This document shows, in pieces, positions 46,264-54,516 of a stretch of DNA of 64,000 nucleotides. This DNA comes from a virus. The translations under genes and the position numbers were made by a program. The stretch's first letter is position 1, and each line of letters starts with the position of its first letter. The stretch is taken from IMG/VR virus record IMGVR_UViG_3300032116_000013, positions 124,001 through 188,000 of that record; one strand, 5' to 3'. The notes under the pieces are model-generated. The model did not search any database and was not told the DNA's origin. It worked only from the letters and a program-made list of their open reading frames with translations.

Positions 46264-47049
46264 ATGAAATCATTTAAAGAATTTTTGTTCGAAGAACCAA
46301 AGAAGTCGGAAAAAGAGGTCCAGTTTTTCGCTCACTTCAAGAGCGCGCATGACCCAAATCACAACATCGAGCAAACCGAAAAAGGAAAAAATAAACCGAC
46401 TGAGTTCTTTGCTCATTTTAAGAGTCAGCATGACAAAAAGCACAACATTGATGAAGGTGTCAGTGATTCTTACAAAAATGATATGAAAGTATTTAATTCA
46501 AATCTAAAGGCAGTAAGCCATCACGAAATGATCCCTCTGAGTGATGAAGAACAAGATTCATTAGACCACTACACTGATAAAGGGTCAGGCTCTTTAAATA
46601 AAGGATTAGTGAAAGGCTCTTCATCAGCAAGTCACAAAAAACACATAAAACAGTTAGACAAAATTACTAATCACCCTAAAAACAAACTCAAATCTAGTGT
46701 CGTCGCATACTCGGGCATTAGTGCCGCCTTCCACAAAAAATTATCGACAGTAAAACCAGGTAAAACAGTATCTTCTCCATCATACATATCAACAACATTA
46801 GACAGAGGTGTCGCCGAATCGTTTGCGCATGGAGCAGATAAAATAGGTGCGAAAAGACCTTTTATACAGTTTCATCTTCCAAAGGGATATTCTAAGGGGC
46901 GACATATTGAACACGTCACACAAAACCCTGATGAAGAAGAGTTTCTCTTGGCTAGAGGGCAGAAATTTAGGTATCTAAAAAAGACTGAACACAAAAGTGA
47001 AAACTTTGATCAAACACACATAGTTCATCATCTAGAACCTATCGGTTAA
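46264..47049 (+). CDS. Putative capsid-targeted ADP-ribosyltransferase
   Basis: A 261-residue basic protein inserted between terminase genes. The N-terminus MKSFKEFLFE-EPKK resembles the capsid-targeting sequence of T4 internal proteins (for example MKTYQEFIAE-A) and contains an LxE site (L8-F9-E10) where the gp21 protease would cut. Residues 20-35 and 47-62 are a tandem repeat (FFAHFKSAHDPNHNI / FFAHFKSQHDKKHNI). Residues about 100-240 fit the R-S-E class of ADP-ribosyltransferases: 'VVAYSGI' (position 1), S176-T-T within 'SYISTTLDRGVAESFAHG', and an E224-x-E226 motif (PDEEEFLLARGQKFRYL). The usual first-motif Arg (Y-R-G) appears as Y-S-G, so activity is uncertain. T4 Alt is a packaged, injected enzyme of this class; the same lifestyle is inferred here. 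Confidence 0.7.
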   Translation: MKSFKEFLFEEPKKSEKEVQFFAHFKSAHDPNHNIEQTEKGKNKPTEFFAHFKSQHDKKHNIDEGVSDSYKNDMKVFNSNLKAVSHHEMIPLSDEEQDSLDHYTDKGSGSLNKGLVKGSSSASHKKHIKQLDKITNHPKNKLKSSVVAYSGISAAFHKKLSTVKPGKTVSSPSYISTTLDRGVAESFAHGADKIGAKRPFIQFHLPKGYSKGRHIEHVTQNPDEEEFLLARGQKFRYLKKTEHKSENFDQTHIVHHLEPIG

Positions 47050-47050
47050 T

Positions 47051-48688
47051 ATGAATCTGCCGACTAAAATAAAACACTACTTGGCTAATCCCAAGTTAAA
47101 ACGTGTTAACATGCCAATGCAACTTACGGAAGATCAGATCCGTGAGTTTATTCGTTGCTCCAAAGATCCAGTGTATTTTATCGAAAACTATGTCAAGATT
47201 ATTACGCTAGATAAGGGTTTCGTACAGATCAAACTCTATCCGTTTCAAAAGCAAGCGGTTACTGACATCAACGACAATCGCCGAGTAATTGTAAAGGCAG
47301 GTCGTCAGGTCGGTAAGACCACCATGGTTGTAGGATATATCCTCTGGTACATTCTATTCAATGAAGATAAGTTTGTTGCGATTCTTGCTAACAAGGCACC
47401 AACAGCGCGTGAAATTTTGAATAGAATCAAAGTGGCATATGAATCATTGCCATTATGGTTACAGCAGGGCGTGCGCGTTTGGAACAAAGGTGATATTGAA
47501 CTTGAGAATAACTGTCGTGTAATGGCAACGTCAACTGCCTCTAGCGCGATTCGTGGTTACTCTATTTCATTACTATATCTTGACGAGTTTGCATTCGTTC
47601 CAAGTAATATCGCCGACGAGTTCTTCACTTCCGTTTACCCTACCATTTCTTCTGGTACACAGTCTAAGATTCTCATCTCCTCAACACCAAATGGCATGAA
47701 TCACTATTATCGTATGTGGACCGAGGCTGTCGAAGGGCAAAACGGATTTACGCACATCGAAGCCAACTGGCGTCAGGTTCCTGGTCGCGATCAGGCTTGG
47801 GCTGATGATCAAAGACGTATCCTTGGCGAAGAAAAGTTCCTACAAGAAATGGAATGCGAGTTTATGGGGTCGGCTGGAACGCTTCTATCAGCCGCTGCAT
47901 TAAAATCTCTAGCCTTCGTGAAGCCAATGCATCTCTCAGAAAATGGGATCAAGATCTATCAGCAGCCGATCAAAGACCATAACTACATTGTGGTCGTAGA
48001 TACTTCTCGTGGTAAAGGTCTGGACTATTCAGCCTGTGTTGCAATTGATGTAACAGAAGTTCCATACAGAGTTGTTGCGACCTATAAGGACAATGAGATT
48101 AGTCCACTAGTTTACCCATCAATTATAAAGCGCATAGGCGACTATTACAATCAAGCCTATGCTCTCGTAGAAATAAACGATAATGGACAACAGATTGTCG
48201 ATAGTCTATTCGACGACTATGAGTATGAGAATATCCTTTCGACTGTAGAAATCAAACAAAAAATGGCTCTGACGTGGGGTTACGGCAACAAATCTAGTCG
48301 TGGAATCAGAACAACCAAATCTGTTAAGAGATTAGGATGCTCGATTCTCAAAACTCTGATTGAAAATCAAAAACTAATCATTCAAGACTTCGATATCATT
48401 GCAGAATTATCAACTTTTGTAAGCAAAGGAACAAGTTTTGAGGCTGACGACGGAAACCACGACGATCTAGTCATGTGTTTGGTTCTATTTTCTTGGGCTA
48501 CCAATCAACAGTTCTTTTCTGATCTAAGCAAGGTTGATATTCGACAGAAACTTTACAGCGAACAGATGAAAAGCATCGAGGAAGAGCAACTGCCAACTTT
48601 TTTGGCTGGGCATATTGAAGTCGACAATCCAAATCAGCAGTTTATTTCTGATGGATCAGTTTGGAGTGTAGTCGAGAAAAATCAATAG
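47051..48688 (+). CDS. gp17: Terminase large subunit gp17
   Basis: A 545-residue packaging motor ATPase/nuclease. The N-terminal ATPase has Walker A at residues 84-91 (GRQVGKTT) and Walker B at 174-179 (LLYLDE). A coupling motif follows near 208-214 (LISSTPN). The C-terminal nuclease starts with 'YIVVVDTSRGKG' (Asp317) and has the later acidic 'ALVEINDNGQQI' and 'NHDDLVMCLVLFSW' motifs that bind metal. It translocates DNA into the prohead through gp20 and cuts concatemers. T4 gp17 is 610 residues; this copy is of usual size for marine relatives. The start is one base after the ADP-ribosyltransferase stop, so the two are coupled. Confidence 0.96.
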   Translation: MNLPTKIKHYLANPKLKRVNMPMQLTEDQIREFIRCSKDPVYFIENYVKIITLDKGFVQIKLYPFQKQAVTDINDNRRVIVKAGRQVGKTTMVVGYILWYILFNEDKFVAILANKAPTAREILNRIKVAYESLPLWLQQGVRVWNKGDIELENNCRVMATSTASSAIRGYSISLLYLDEFAFVPSNIADEFFTSVYPTISSGTQSKILISSTPNGMNHYYRMWTEAVEGQNGFTHIEANWRQVPGRDQAWADDQRRILGEEKFLQEMECEFMGSAGTLLSAAALKSLAFVKPMHLSENGIKIYQQPIKDHNYIVVVDTSRGKGLDYSACVAIDVTEVPYRVVATYKDNEISPLVYPSIIKRIGDYYNQAYALVEINDNGQQIVDSLFDDYEYENILSTVEIKQKMALTWGYGNKSSRGIRTTKSVKRLGCSILKTLIENQKLIIQDFDIIAELSTFVSKGTSFEADDGNHDDLVMCLVLFSWATNQQFFSDLSKVDIRQKLYSEQMKSIEEEQLPTFLAGHIEVDNPNQQFISDGSVWSVVEKNQ

Positions 48689-48701
48689 AACCCCCAATTT
48701 A

Positions 48702-48708
48702 CTAAATA
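48702..48708 (+). promoter_or_regulatory. Late-promoter-like CTAAATA element before gp18
   Basis: CTAAATA (in ACTAAATAAT) lies 43 bases before the gp18 start, in the 62-base gap after gp17. It matches the late sigma TAAATA core. AGGAG at about 48740 is the ribosome site. Confidence 0.6.
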
Positions 48709-48750
48709 ATCAGTAGAATTTTCTATTTCTCCAAATACAGGAGTAAAAAC

Positions 48751-50772
48751 ATGGCATTTTTAGTTTCTCCAGGGGTGAATACTTCTGAAATCGACCTTAC
48801 AACATCAATACCTGCGGTTGGTACATCAACTGGCGCAACAGTAGGATTTTTCCGTTGGGGTCCAGCAAACACTCCTATTCAAGTTTCTACTGAAAATAAT
48901 CTAGTAGAGTATTTCTATAAGCCAGACGACGCTACTGCAGTGTCATTTTTGTCTGCTGCCAATTTTTTATCTTACGGAAATGATTTACGAGTAGTCAGAG
49001 TTGTCAATACAACCGCTGGTGCAGATAGATCAAATAATGCGGTTGGTCCTGCAACAAGATCAGTTACACTATCGTTCAATGGCGTGGCAAACGTCTCAAG
49101 TAGTTCTGGTTTAGTGGAAGCAAATACAACTGTTTTAACCAACTTAGGTCCAACAGTTAACGCTGGATATCATTTGTTGACTGCTGGAGATACAGTAACT
49201 GTAAATGGCGAGTCAAAAATTGTTCTTTCTGTATCTAGCGCAAACGTATTTACGGTAACAACAAACTTTACCAATAATGGTCAAGCAATTACTGTTGCTC
49301 CATCTAGTGTCACTAGAAATAATTTCTCATTGATTCTAAACGATGAGGATTATTTCAATAATCAATACTCTGCATCAAATGCAAATATTGCATGGGCAGC
49401 ACGTTTTGCAGGTAAACTAGGAAATTCTCTAAAAGTTTCTGTTTGTGCTAACACCGCAGCATTCTCAACTTGGCCATATGCTCAGTTCTTCGATGCTGCT
49501 CCAACAACCTCACCATATGCTCTTAACATTGCTAACCGCGAAGTTAAGGACGAATTGCATATGGTTGTTGTTGACAATACAGGCGAATTTAGTGGCGTAG
49601 CAAATACAGTTCTAGAAAGATTCTCAAATCTATCTAAGGCTTCAGATGCCAAGAGTGATGACGGATCTTCAATTTACTACAAGGAAGTAATTTTCCGCGA
49701 GTCGCGTTATGTTCACTGGATGGGTCATGCCGCTGGTGCTGGTGCTGCAAATGCTTGGGGTCAAACAATTGCTACTGCAAACGCAGCAGTTGTTTCTGGT
49801 GACGTTTTCCACTCGCCTTCTCACAGCACAACAACCTACACACTAGGAAATGGCGCTGACGGAACTCCTGAAACTGCAGGAATTATTGATGCCGTAGATA
49901 AGTTTACAAACAAAGAAGCCTACGATATCTCGTTGCTATTTGCTGGCGACTATGGTTTGAGTGCAAATGCCTCAATCAACCCGCACACTATTGCTAACAA
50001 GTATCTAGATGTTGCATATGGAAGAAAAGACTGCGTAGCGTTCATTTCGCCAACTTATGCAAACGCAGTTACATCAACAACTAAGTCTGATTCAGTAATT
50101 GCATTCCGTAACGGTCTATCTGGCGTATCCTCATACGGCGTAATGGACAGTGGTTGGAAGTATCAGTATGACAAATACAATGACGTCTATCGTTGGATTC
50201 CACTCAATGCTGATATCGCTGGTCTTTGCGTACGCACCGATCTCGAAAGAGACCCATGGTTCTCACCTGCAGGTCTAAATCGTGGTCAAATCCGTAATCT
50301 TGTCAAGTTGTCGTTCAACCCAAATCAGGCTGAACGTGATTCTCTTTACAAGAAGGACGTAAATCCAGTTGTTTCATTCCCAGGAGAAGGAACTATTCTC
50401 TTCGGAGACAAGACTCTACAGGGTCGCCCAAGTGCATTTGATCGCATCAATGTACGTCGCTTGTTTATCGTTCTTGAAAAGGCAATTTCTAGAGCAGCAC
50501 GCTCTAGCCTATTTGAGTTCAACGATGAGTTTACAAGAGCACAGTTTGTTGCCCTTGTTGAGCCATTCTTGAGAGACGTACAGGGTCGTCGCGGTATCTA
50601 TGACTTCCGTGTTGTTTGCGATGAAACAAACAATACTCCAGCAGTCATTGATCGCAACGAATTTGTTGGTGACATTTATATCAAGCCAGCAAGAAGCGTA
50701 AACTTTATTCAGTTGAACTTTGTGGCTGTTCGTGGTGGCGTTTCGTTTGATGAAATCGTTGGACGCTTCTAA
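48751..50772 (+). CDS. gp18: Tail sheath protein gp18
   Basis: A 673-residue contractile sheath subunit (T4: 659). The N-terminus (AFLVSPGVNTSEIDLTTSIP ... GATVGFFRWGP) is the classic sheath start. The C-terminal part has 'NLVKLSFNPNQAERDSLYKK', 'NPVVSFPGEGTILFGDKTL', 'INVRRLFIVLEKAISRAARS' and 'FEFNDEFTRAQFVALVEPFL', the conserved inner-domain region that contacts the tube and drives contraction. The central part is variable. It is preceded by a late-promoter motif and AGGAG. It is followed by gp19 in canonical order. Confidence 0.97.
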   Translation: MAFLVSPGVNTSEIDLTTSIPAVGTSTGATVGFFRWGPANTPIQVSTENNLVEYFYKPDDATAVSFLSAANFLSYGNDLRVVRVVNTTAGADRSNNAVGPATRSVTLSFNGVANVSSSSGLVEANTTVLTNLGPTVNAGYHLLTAGDTVTVNGESKIVLSVSSANVFTVTTNFTNNGQAITVAPSSVTRNNFSLILNDEDYFNNQYSASNANIAWAARFAGKLGNSLKVSVCANTAAFSTWPYAQFFDAAPTTSPYALNIANREVKDELHMVVVDNTGEFSGVANTVLERFSNLSKASDAKSDDGSSIYYKEVIFRESRYVHWMGHAAGAGAANAWGQTIATANAAVVSGDVFHSPSHSTTTYTLGNGADGTPETAGIIDAVDKFTNKEAYDISLLFAGDYGLSANASINPHTIANKYLDVAYGRKDCVAFISPTYANAVTSTTKSDSVIAFRNGLSGVSSYGVMDSGWKYQYDKYNDVYRWIPLNADIAGLCVRTDLERDPWFSPAGLNRGQIRNLVKLSFNPNQAERDSLYKKDVNPVVSFPGEGTILFGDKTLQGRPSAFDRINVRRLFIVLEKAISRAARSSLFEFNDEFTRAQFVALVEPFLRDVQGRRGIYDFRVVCDETNNTPAVIDRNEFVGDIYIKPARSVNFIQLNFVAVRGGVSFDEIVGRF

Positions 50773-50778
50773 TAAATA
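50771..50778 (+). promoter_or_regulatory. Late-promoter-like AATAAATA element before gp19
   Basis: AATAAATA overlaps the gp18 stop region, 26 bases before the gp19 ATG. It differs from TATAAATA at one position. AGGAG precedes the start. Confidence 0.6.
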
Positions 50779-50804
50779 GACTAGAGTAAAGTCAGGAGAA
50801 AACA

Positions 50805-51350
50805 ATGGCTTTTAATGTATCTGAATTTCGTTCTCAAATGCAGTTCGACGGAGCACGTGCGAATCTATTTGACGTGGAAATGAATTTCCCGTCTTTCGCG
50901 CTCCCTGCTAATGCATCAAAAAAGATGCAATTTCAATGTAAGAGTGCTCAATTACCTGGAACAACAGTCAATGCTGTTCCAGTTCAATACTTTGGTCGTG
51001 AAGTTAAGTTTGCTGGTAACAGAACATTCGCCGACTGGACAGTAAATATCATCAATGATGAAGATTTTTCTGTCCGTAATGCCTTCGAAAGATGGTTGAA
51101 TGGCGTAAACTCTCACAGAACCAACGTAAGAGCAGCCGCTGCAGGTGGTCCAACGTCCTATGGCGTTGATGCTATAGTAAAACACTACGGCAAAACTGGT
51201 AAGGTACTAAAATCTTACAAGTTCATTGGGCTTTTCCCAGTTGATGTTTCTCCAATTGATCTAGATTGGGGCAATAACGATACTATAGAAGAATACACAG
51301 TGACATTTTCGTATCAGTGGTGGGAAGCAGTCGCCGAAGGCGTATTCTAA
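50805..51350 (+). CDS. gp19: Tail tube protein gp19
   Basis: A 181-residue tail tube subunit (T4: 163). Diagnostic stretches are 'QFQCKSAQLPGTTVNAVPVQ', 'FADWTVNIINDEDFSVRNAF' and 'ERWLNGVNSH', then 'YKFIGLFPVDVSPIDLDWGN' and the closing 'EEYTVTFSYQWWE'. Tube rings stack inside the gp18 sheath. A second, diverged member of this superfamily lies at 57864-58409. Confidence 0.95.
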   Translation: MAFNVSEFRSQMQFDGARANLFDVEMNFPSFALPANASKKMQFQCKSAQLPGTTVNAVPVQYFGREVKFAGNRTFADWTVNIINDEDFSVRNAFERWLNGVNSHRTNVRAAAAGGPTSYGVDAIVKHYGKTGKVLKSYKFIGLFPVDVSPIDLDWGNNDTIEEYTVTFSYQWWEAVAEGVF

Positions 51351-51383
51351 TTTATTATTACGTGAACAAAGGCTAGAAATATT

Positions 51384-52934
51384 ATGGCAATATCCTTATT
51401 CGGATTTGAAATCGGTCGCAAACAACCTGAATTAACAAATATTCAGCCAGCAATCACTGCACCTACAAATGATGATGGTGCAATTTATGTGACATCTGGC
51501 GGATACTTCGGGACTTATCTAGACCTTGAAGCAAGTTTCAAAAATGAGGCTGATCTAGTCACTCGCTATCGCGAAATGGCTATGCAGCCTGAATTGGAAA
51601 CTGCGATTGATGATATTGTGAACGAAGCAATTGTACATGATGTGACAGGTAAATCTGTTTCAATTATTCTTGACGATTTAGAGCAACCAGATAACGTCAA
51701 AGAAATGATCCGTGAAGAATTTGATAAGGTTCTAAAATTAATGGACTTTTCAAATTATGGATCTGATATTTTTAGAAACTGGTATATTGATGGTCGCATC
51801 TTCTATCAAGTTCTAATTGACGAAAAACAGCCAGGTTTAGGTATTCAAGAACTGGTTTATATTGATCCGAGAAAGATCAAGAAAGTCAGAGCAGTAGAAA
51901 AGAAAAAAGACCCAAGAACAGGAATTGAAGTTGTGACTGGAACCAAAGAGTTCTATGTCTATAACGATAAATCCTCAACTCAAGGTCAGACTATCGTCAC
52001 TTCTATTAGCGACTCGGCTGTTAAAATTGCGACCGACGCAATAGTAAACATCAACTCAGGTTTACTTGATCCAAAAAGAAATACTGTTTTGTCGTACCTA
52101 CACAAAGCAATCAAGCCTTTGAATCAATTGCGCATGGTTGAAGATGCCATCGTCATCTATCGTCTATCAAGAGCACCAGAACGTCGTGTGTTCTACATTG
52201 ATGTTGGTAATCTACCAAAGTCTAAGGCTGATCAGTACCTTCGCGATATTATGACCAAATTTAGAAATAAAGTTGTTTATGATAGTTCTACAGGCGAAGT
52301 CAAAGACGATCGTAAATTTATGTCAATGATGGAAGACTTCTGGATTCCACGCCGTGGCGAAGGCAAGTCAACAGAAATTACAACCCTTCCTGCAGGCGAA
52401 AATCTTGGTGAACTTGCAGATGTTAATTATTTTGAACAAAAACTTTATAAGTCATTGAATGTTCCTGTAAGTCGTCTAATCCCACAAACTGGATTTACGC
52501 TAGGTCGTTCTACTGAAATTACACGTGACGAACTTAAATTCAGCAAATTTATTCAAAAACTCAGATCAAGATTCAGCATTATGTTCGATGAACTAATGCA
52601 AAGACAATTGGCTCTCAGAGGAATCTGTTCAATTGAAGAATGGCAAGAAATAAGAGAAAAGATTCATTATGACTTCTTGAAAGATAATAATTTCGATGAA
52701 CTCAAAGAATCTGAAATGCTCATGACAAGACTACAAACTATGCAATTAATTGATCCATACGTTGGCGTATATTTCTCCAAGGAATGGGTCAAGAAACATG
52801 TGCTTCGATTTGATGAAGAAGGCATCAAGAGAATGCAAGGTGAATTGGACGTAGAATCAGAAGAAAATGCAGAGCAGTTAGCGATGGCTCCACAACCAAC
52901 TGACCAATCAATACCAACTACTCCGCAAGCGTAA
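51384..52934 (+). CDS. gp20: Portal vertex protein gp20
   Basis: A 516-residue portal (T4: 524), which forms the dodecameric ring at the packaging vertex, nucleates head assembly and docks gp17, then the neck. Conserved segments include 'LVTRYREMAMQPELETAIDD' and 'IVNEAIV', 'DIFRNWYIDGRIFYQV', 'YIDPRKIKKVRAVEK', 'AIKPLNQLRMVEDAIVIYRL' and SRAPERRVFYIDVGNLPK, 'DFWIPRRGEGKSTEITTLPA', and 'GRSTEITRDELKFSKFI'. The C-terminus is variable and Gln/Pro-rich. The order gp18-gp19-gp20-gp67 is canonical. Confidence 0.97.
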   Translation: MAISLFGFEIGRKQPELTNIQPAITAPTNDDGAIYVTSGGYFGTYLDLEASFKNEADLVTRYREMAMQPELETAIDDIVNEAIVHDVTGKSVSIILDDLEQPDNVKEMIREEFDKVLKLMDFSNYGSDIFRNWYIDGRIFYQVLIDEKQPGLGIQELVYIDPRKIKKVRAVEKKKDPRTGIEVVTGTKEFYVYNDKSSTQGQTIVTSISDSAVKIATDAIVNINSGLLDPKRNTVLSYLHKAIKPLNQLRMVEDAIVIYRLSRAPERRVFYIDVGNLPKSKADQYLRDIMTKFRNKVVYDSSTGEVKDDRKFMSMMEDFWIPRRGEGKSTEITTLPAGENLGELADVNYFEQKLYKSLNVPVSRLIPQTGFTLGRSTEITRDELKFSKFIQKLRSRFSIMFDELMQRQLALRGICSIEEWQEIREKIHYDFLKDNNFDELKESEMLMTRLQTMQLIDPYVGVYFSKEWVKKHVLRFDEEGIKRMQGELDVESEENAEQLAMAPQPTDQSIPTTPQA

Positions 52935-52938
52935 AAAA

Positions 52939-52945
52939 CTAAATA
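52939..52945 (+). promoter_or_regulatory. Late-promoter-like CTAAATA element before gp67
   Basis: CTAAATA (AACTAAATAAC) sits 29 bases before the gp67 start, just after the gp20 stop; AGAGGA follows as ribosome site. Confidence 0.6.
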
Positions 52946-52973
52946 ACAAATAACCTTTTTAGAGGATTTACTA

Positions 52974-53525
52974 ATGGAAAAGCCACTATCAGAAGAAATC
53001 GTAGATTCAATCCTAGACGGAAACAAAGAGTCATTCATGGCAGCATTTCAGGCTGCAATTGCCGCAAAGGTGACTGATGCTCTAGAAGTCAAAAAGGTTG
53101 AAATCGCTTCAACTCTCATCACTCCAGAAGTTGCTGTCGAGGAAGAAGTTGACCTTGACGAGTCAAAGGGTAAAATGGATGACGAAGATGAAGAGGAAGA
53201 TGAAGATAGTGAAGATAGTGAAAATATGAAAGAAGAAGCCGAGCAGATTGATGAAATATCAACAAATTTAATTAAAAAATCGCGAATGATAGCAAGGAAA
53301 AAAGCAGCGGATGCTGATGAACAGGGGAAAGATGTTGAGTGGAAAATTCATGCAGCGCAAGCAGGAAGATTCCAAAAGGCACTAGACAAACGTGACATAC
53401 AAGCACAACTTAGCAGAGTATCTGGAGCAAAAGCACGCAATTTTGTTGCACAGAACCCAGGTATCCTAGCCAAAGAAGAAGTCGAGCAGGTTGATGAAGC
53501 AAAGTTTTCTAAAAAAAAACAGTAA
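52974..53525 (+). CDS. gp67: Prohead core protein gp67 with C-terminal extension
   Basis: A 183-residue protein. The first 95 residues look like T4 gp67: a helical start (IVDSILDGNKESFMAAFQAA ... KKVEIASTLI) followed by a strongly acidic run (DDEDEEEDEDSEDSEN). T4 gp67 has only 80 residues. The remaining half, beginning 'AEQIDEISTNLIKKSRMIAR' and ending in a Lys-rich tail, is an extension. Similar IDEIS-L-containing helical modules occur in other phage prohead or internal proteins. gp67 is a scaffold-core component cut into small peptides by gp21. The stop overlaps the start of the 48-residue gene by one base. Confidence 0.8.
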   Translation: MEKPLSEEIVDSILDGNKESFMAAFQAAIAAKVTDALEVKKVEIASTLITPEVAVEEEVDLDESKGKMDDEDEEEDEDSEDSENMKEEAEQIDEISTNLIKKSRMIARKKAADADEQGKDVEWKIHAAQAGRFQKALDKRDIQAQLSRVSGAKARNFVAQNPGILAKEEVEQVDEAKFSKKKQ

Positions 53526-53671
53526 TGGCTCATACAATCGGTAAAGAGTTTAAGAAAAAGGGCGTTGGTGACGCATCAAAGGGCGGTCCTTTCGCAGTAG
53601 CAACTGCTATGGTTCGCGATCGTCCATCTGCTGCAAAGAAAGCATATAGAACAATTTTAGCGAAAAAGTAA
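53525..53671 (+). CDS. Tiny basic protein (48 residues), unknown function
   Basis: This gene starts at the ATG formed by the gp67 stop (TAATG) and ends 3 bases before the gp68-like ATG. It encodes 48 residues with about 11 Lys/Arg, starting MAHTIGKEFKKKGVGDASKG and ending with a 'KKAYRTILAKK' helix. The overlap with gp67, its tight fit between two prohead core genes and the absence of other coding potential in this gap support it as a real gene. A small internal or core peptide that binds DNA or the acidic gp67 tail is possible. No family recognised. Confidence 0.65.
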   Translation: MAHTIGKEFKKKGVGDASKGGPFAVATAMVRDRPSAAKKAYRTILAKK

Positions 53672-53674
53672 TTG

Positions 53675-54514
53675 ATGAGATTTCAAGACTTTAGACAAAA
53701 TTTGGTTGAAGCAGCGAAGGTGAAAACCCCTTCGTCTGCTCAGTCACAGTCTAATGATTTTGCAAATAAAGTTCGAACTGCTAAGAATGTGTTGGGATTA
53801 AAAAACCTAAATGTTGCTGCTGTTGTTGCAGCCAATAATATTGCGAATAAATTTGCCAAATTACCATACAATCAGTTATTAAACAGACTACCTTTATCAT
53901 TAAGACAACATTATGTTGACTTTCAGTCTGCTGTTCCATCTGATATTATGAATGCGCCTACTGCAATGTATGCTGGTGCATTACAAAAGTTAAAAACATC
54001 TAGACCTAAACCAATGAAAGAGAGTTGTGAATTAGAAGAAGACTCTGATGATCTATTAGTTGAAACTATAGATCCTCCTATGATGTTAATTCTAAAACGT
54101 AAAGGTGTTCGCCTTTTCCCTGATGGAAAAAGAGCAGCATTATATGTTAACGATAAAACTGGTTTAACATTTATGCTTCCATATGATGCTAATGGTTTGG
54201 TTCAATCTATCTCAGGCGTTCAAGAAGAAATTGAGTTGGTGAGCCTAGAAGAAGCCAGTAATGTGCAAAAAATGGGAAGAACAAAAATTGTTCGCGCCAG
54301 AGTTCGTGGCGGCAAAGTACAGCGTCGCAAAAAAGTTTCTGCAGTAAAGGGTTATACAATTCGTGGTGGTAAGTTGACACGTATGCCTTCGTCTGAAAGA
54401 ATCAAAAGAAAAATTTCTCAGCGTAAAGCAAAAATTAAGAGAAAGGCGAAAGCAGCAAGAGCATTGATCAAGCGCAAAAGATCTCTAAGAAAACGAAAAG
54501 CATTGGGGTTATAA
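53675..54514 (+). CDS. gp68: Prohead core protein, gp68-like, with basic tail
   Basis: A 279-residue protein. The ATG at 53675 is chosen over a TTG one codon earlier. The N-terminus MRFQDFRQNLVE-AAK resembles a capsid-targeting sequence with a gp21-type LxE cut site (L10-V11-E12). Residues about 130-175 contain 'MLILKRKGVRLFPDGKRAAL' and YVNDKTG. The last 85 residues are extremely basic (VRGGKVQRRKKVSAVKGYTI, then RGGKLTRMPSSERIKR and repeated RKR/KRK), a pattern I associate with gp68-type core proteins of marine T4-like phages. Position between gp67 and gp21 supports this. It is about twice the length of T4 gp68 (141). The basic tail probably contacts DNA or the acidic core. Confidence 0.72.
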   Translation: MRFQDFRQNLVEAAKVKTPSSAQSQSNDFANKVRTAKNVLGLKNLNVAAVVAANNIANKFAKLPYNQLLNRLPLSLRQHYVDFQSAVPSDIMNAPTAMYAGALQKLKTSRPKPMKESCELEEDSDDLLVETIDPPMMLILKRKGVRLFPDGKRAALYVNDKTGLTFMLPYDANGLVQSISGVQEEIELVSLEEASNVQKMGRTKIVRARVRGGKVQRRKKVSAVKGYTIRGGKLTRMPSSERIKRKISQRKAKIKRKAKAARALIKRKRSLRKRKALGL

Positions 54515-54516
54515 CC

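Noticed and set aside
53672-53674. TTG start for the gp68-like gene
   Set aside because: The ATG directly after it gives the capsid-targeting-like MRFQDF start, and TTG adds only one residue.
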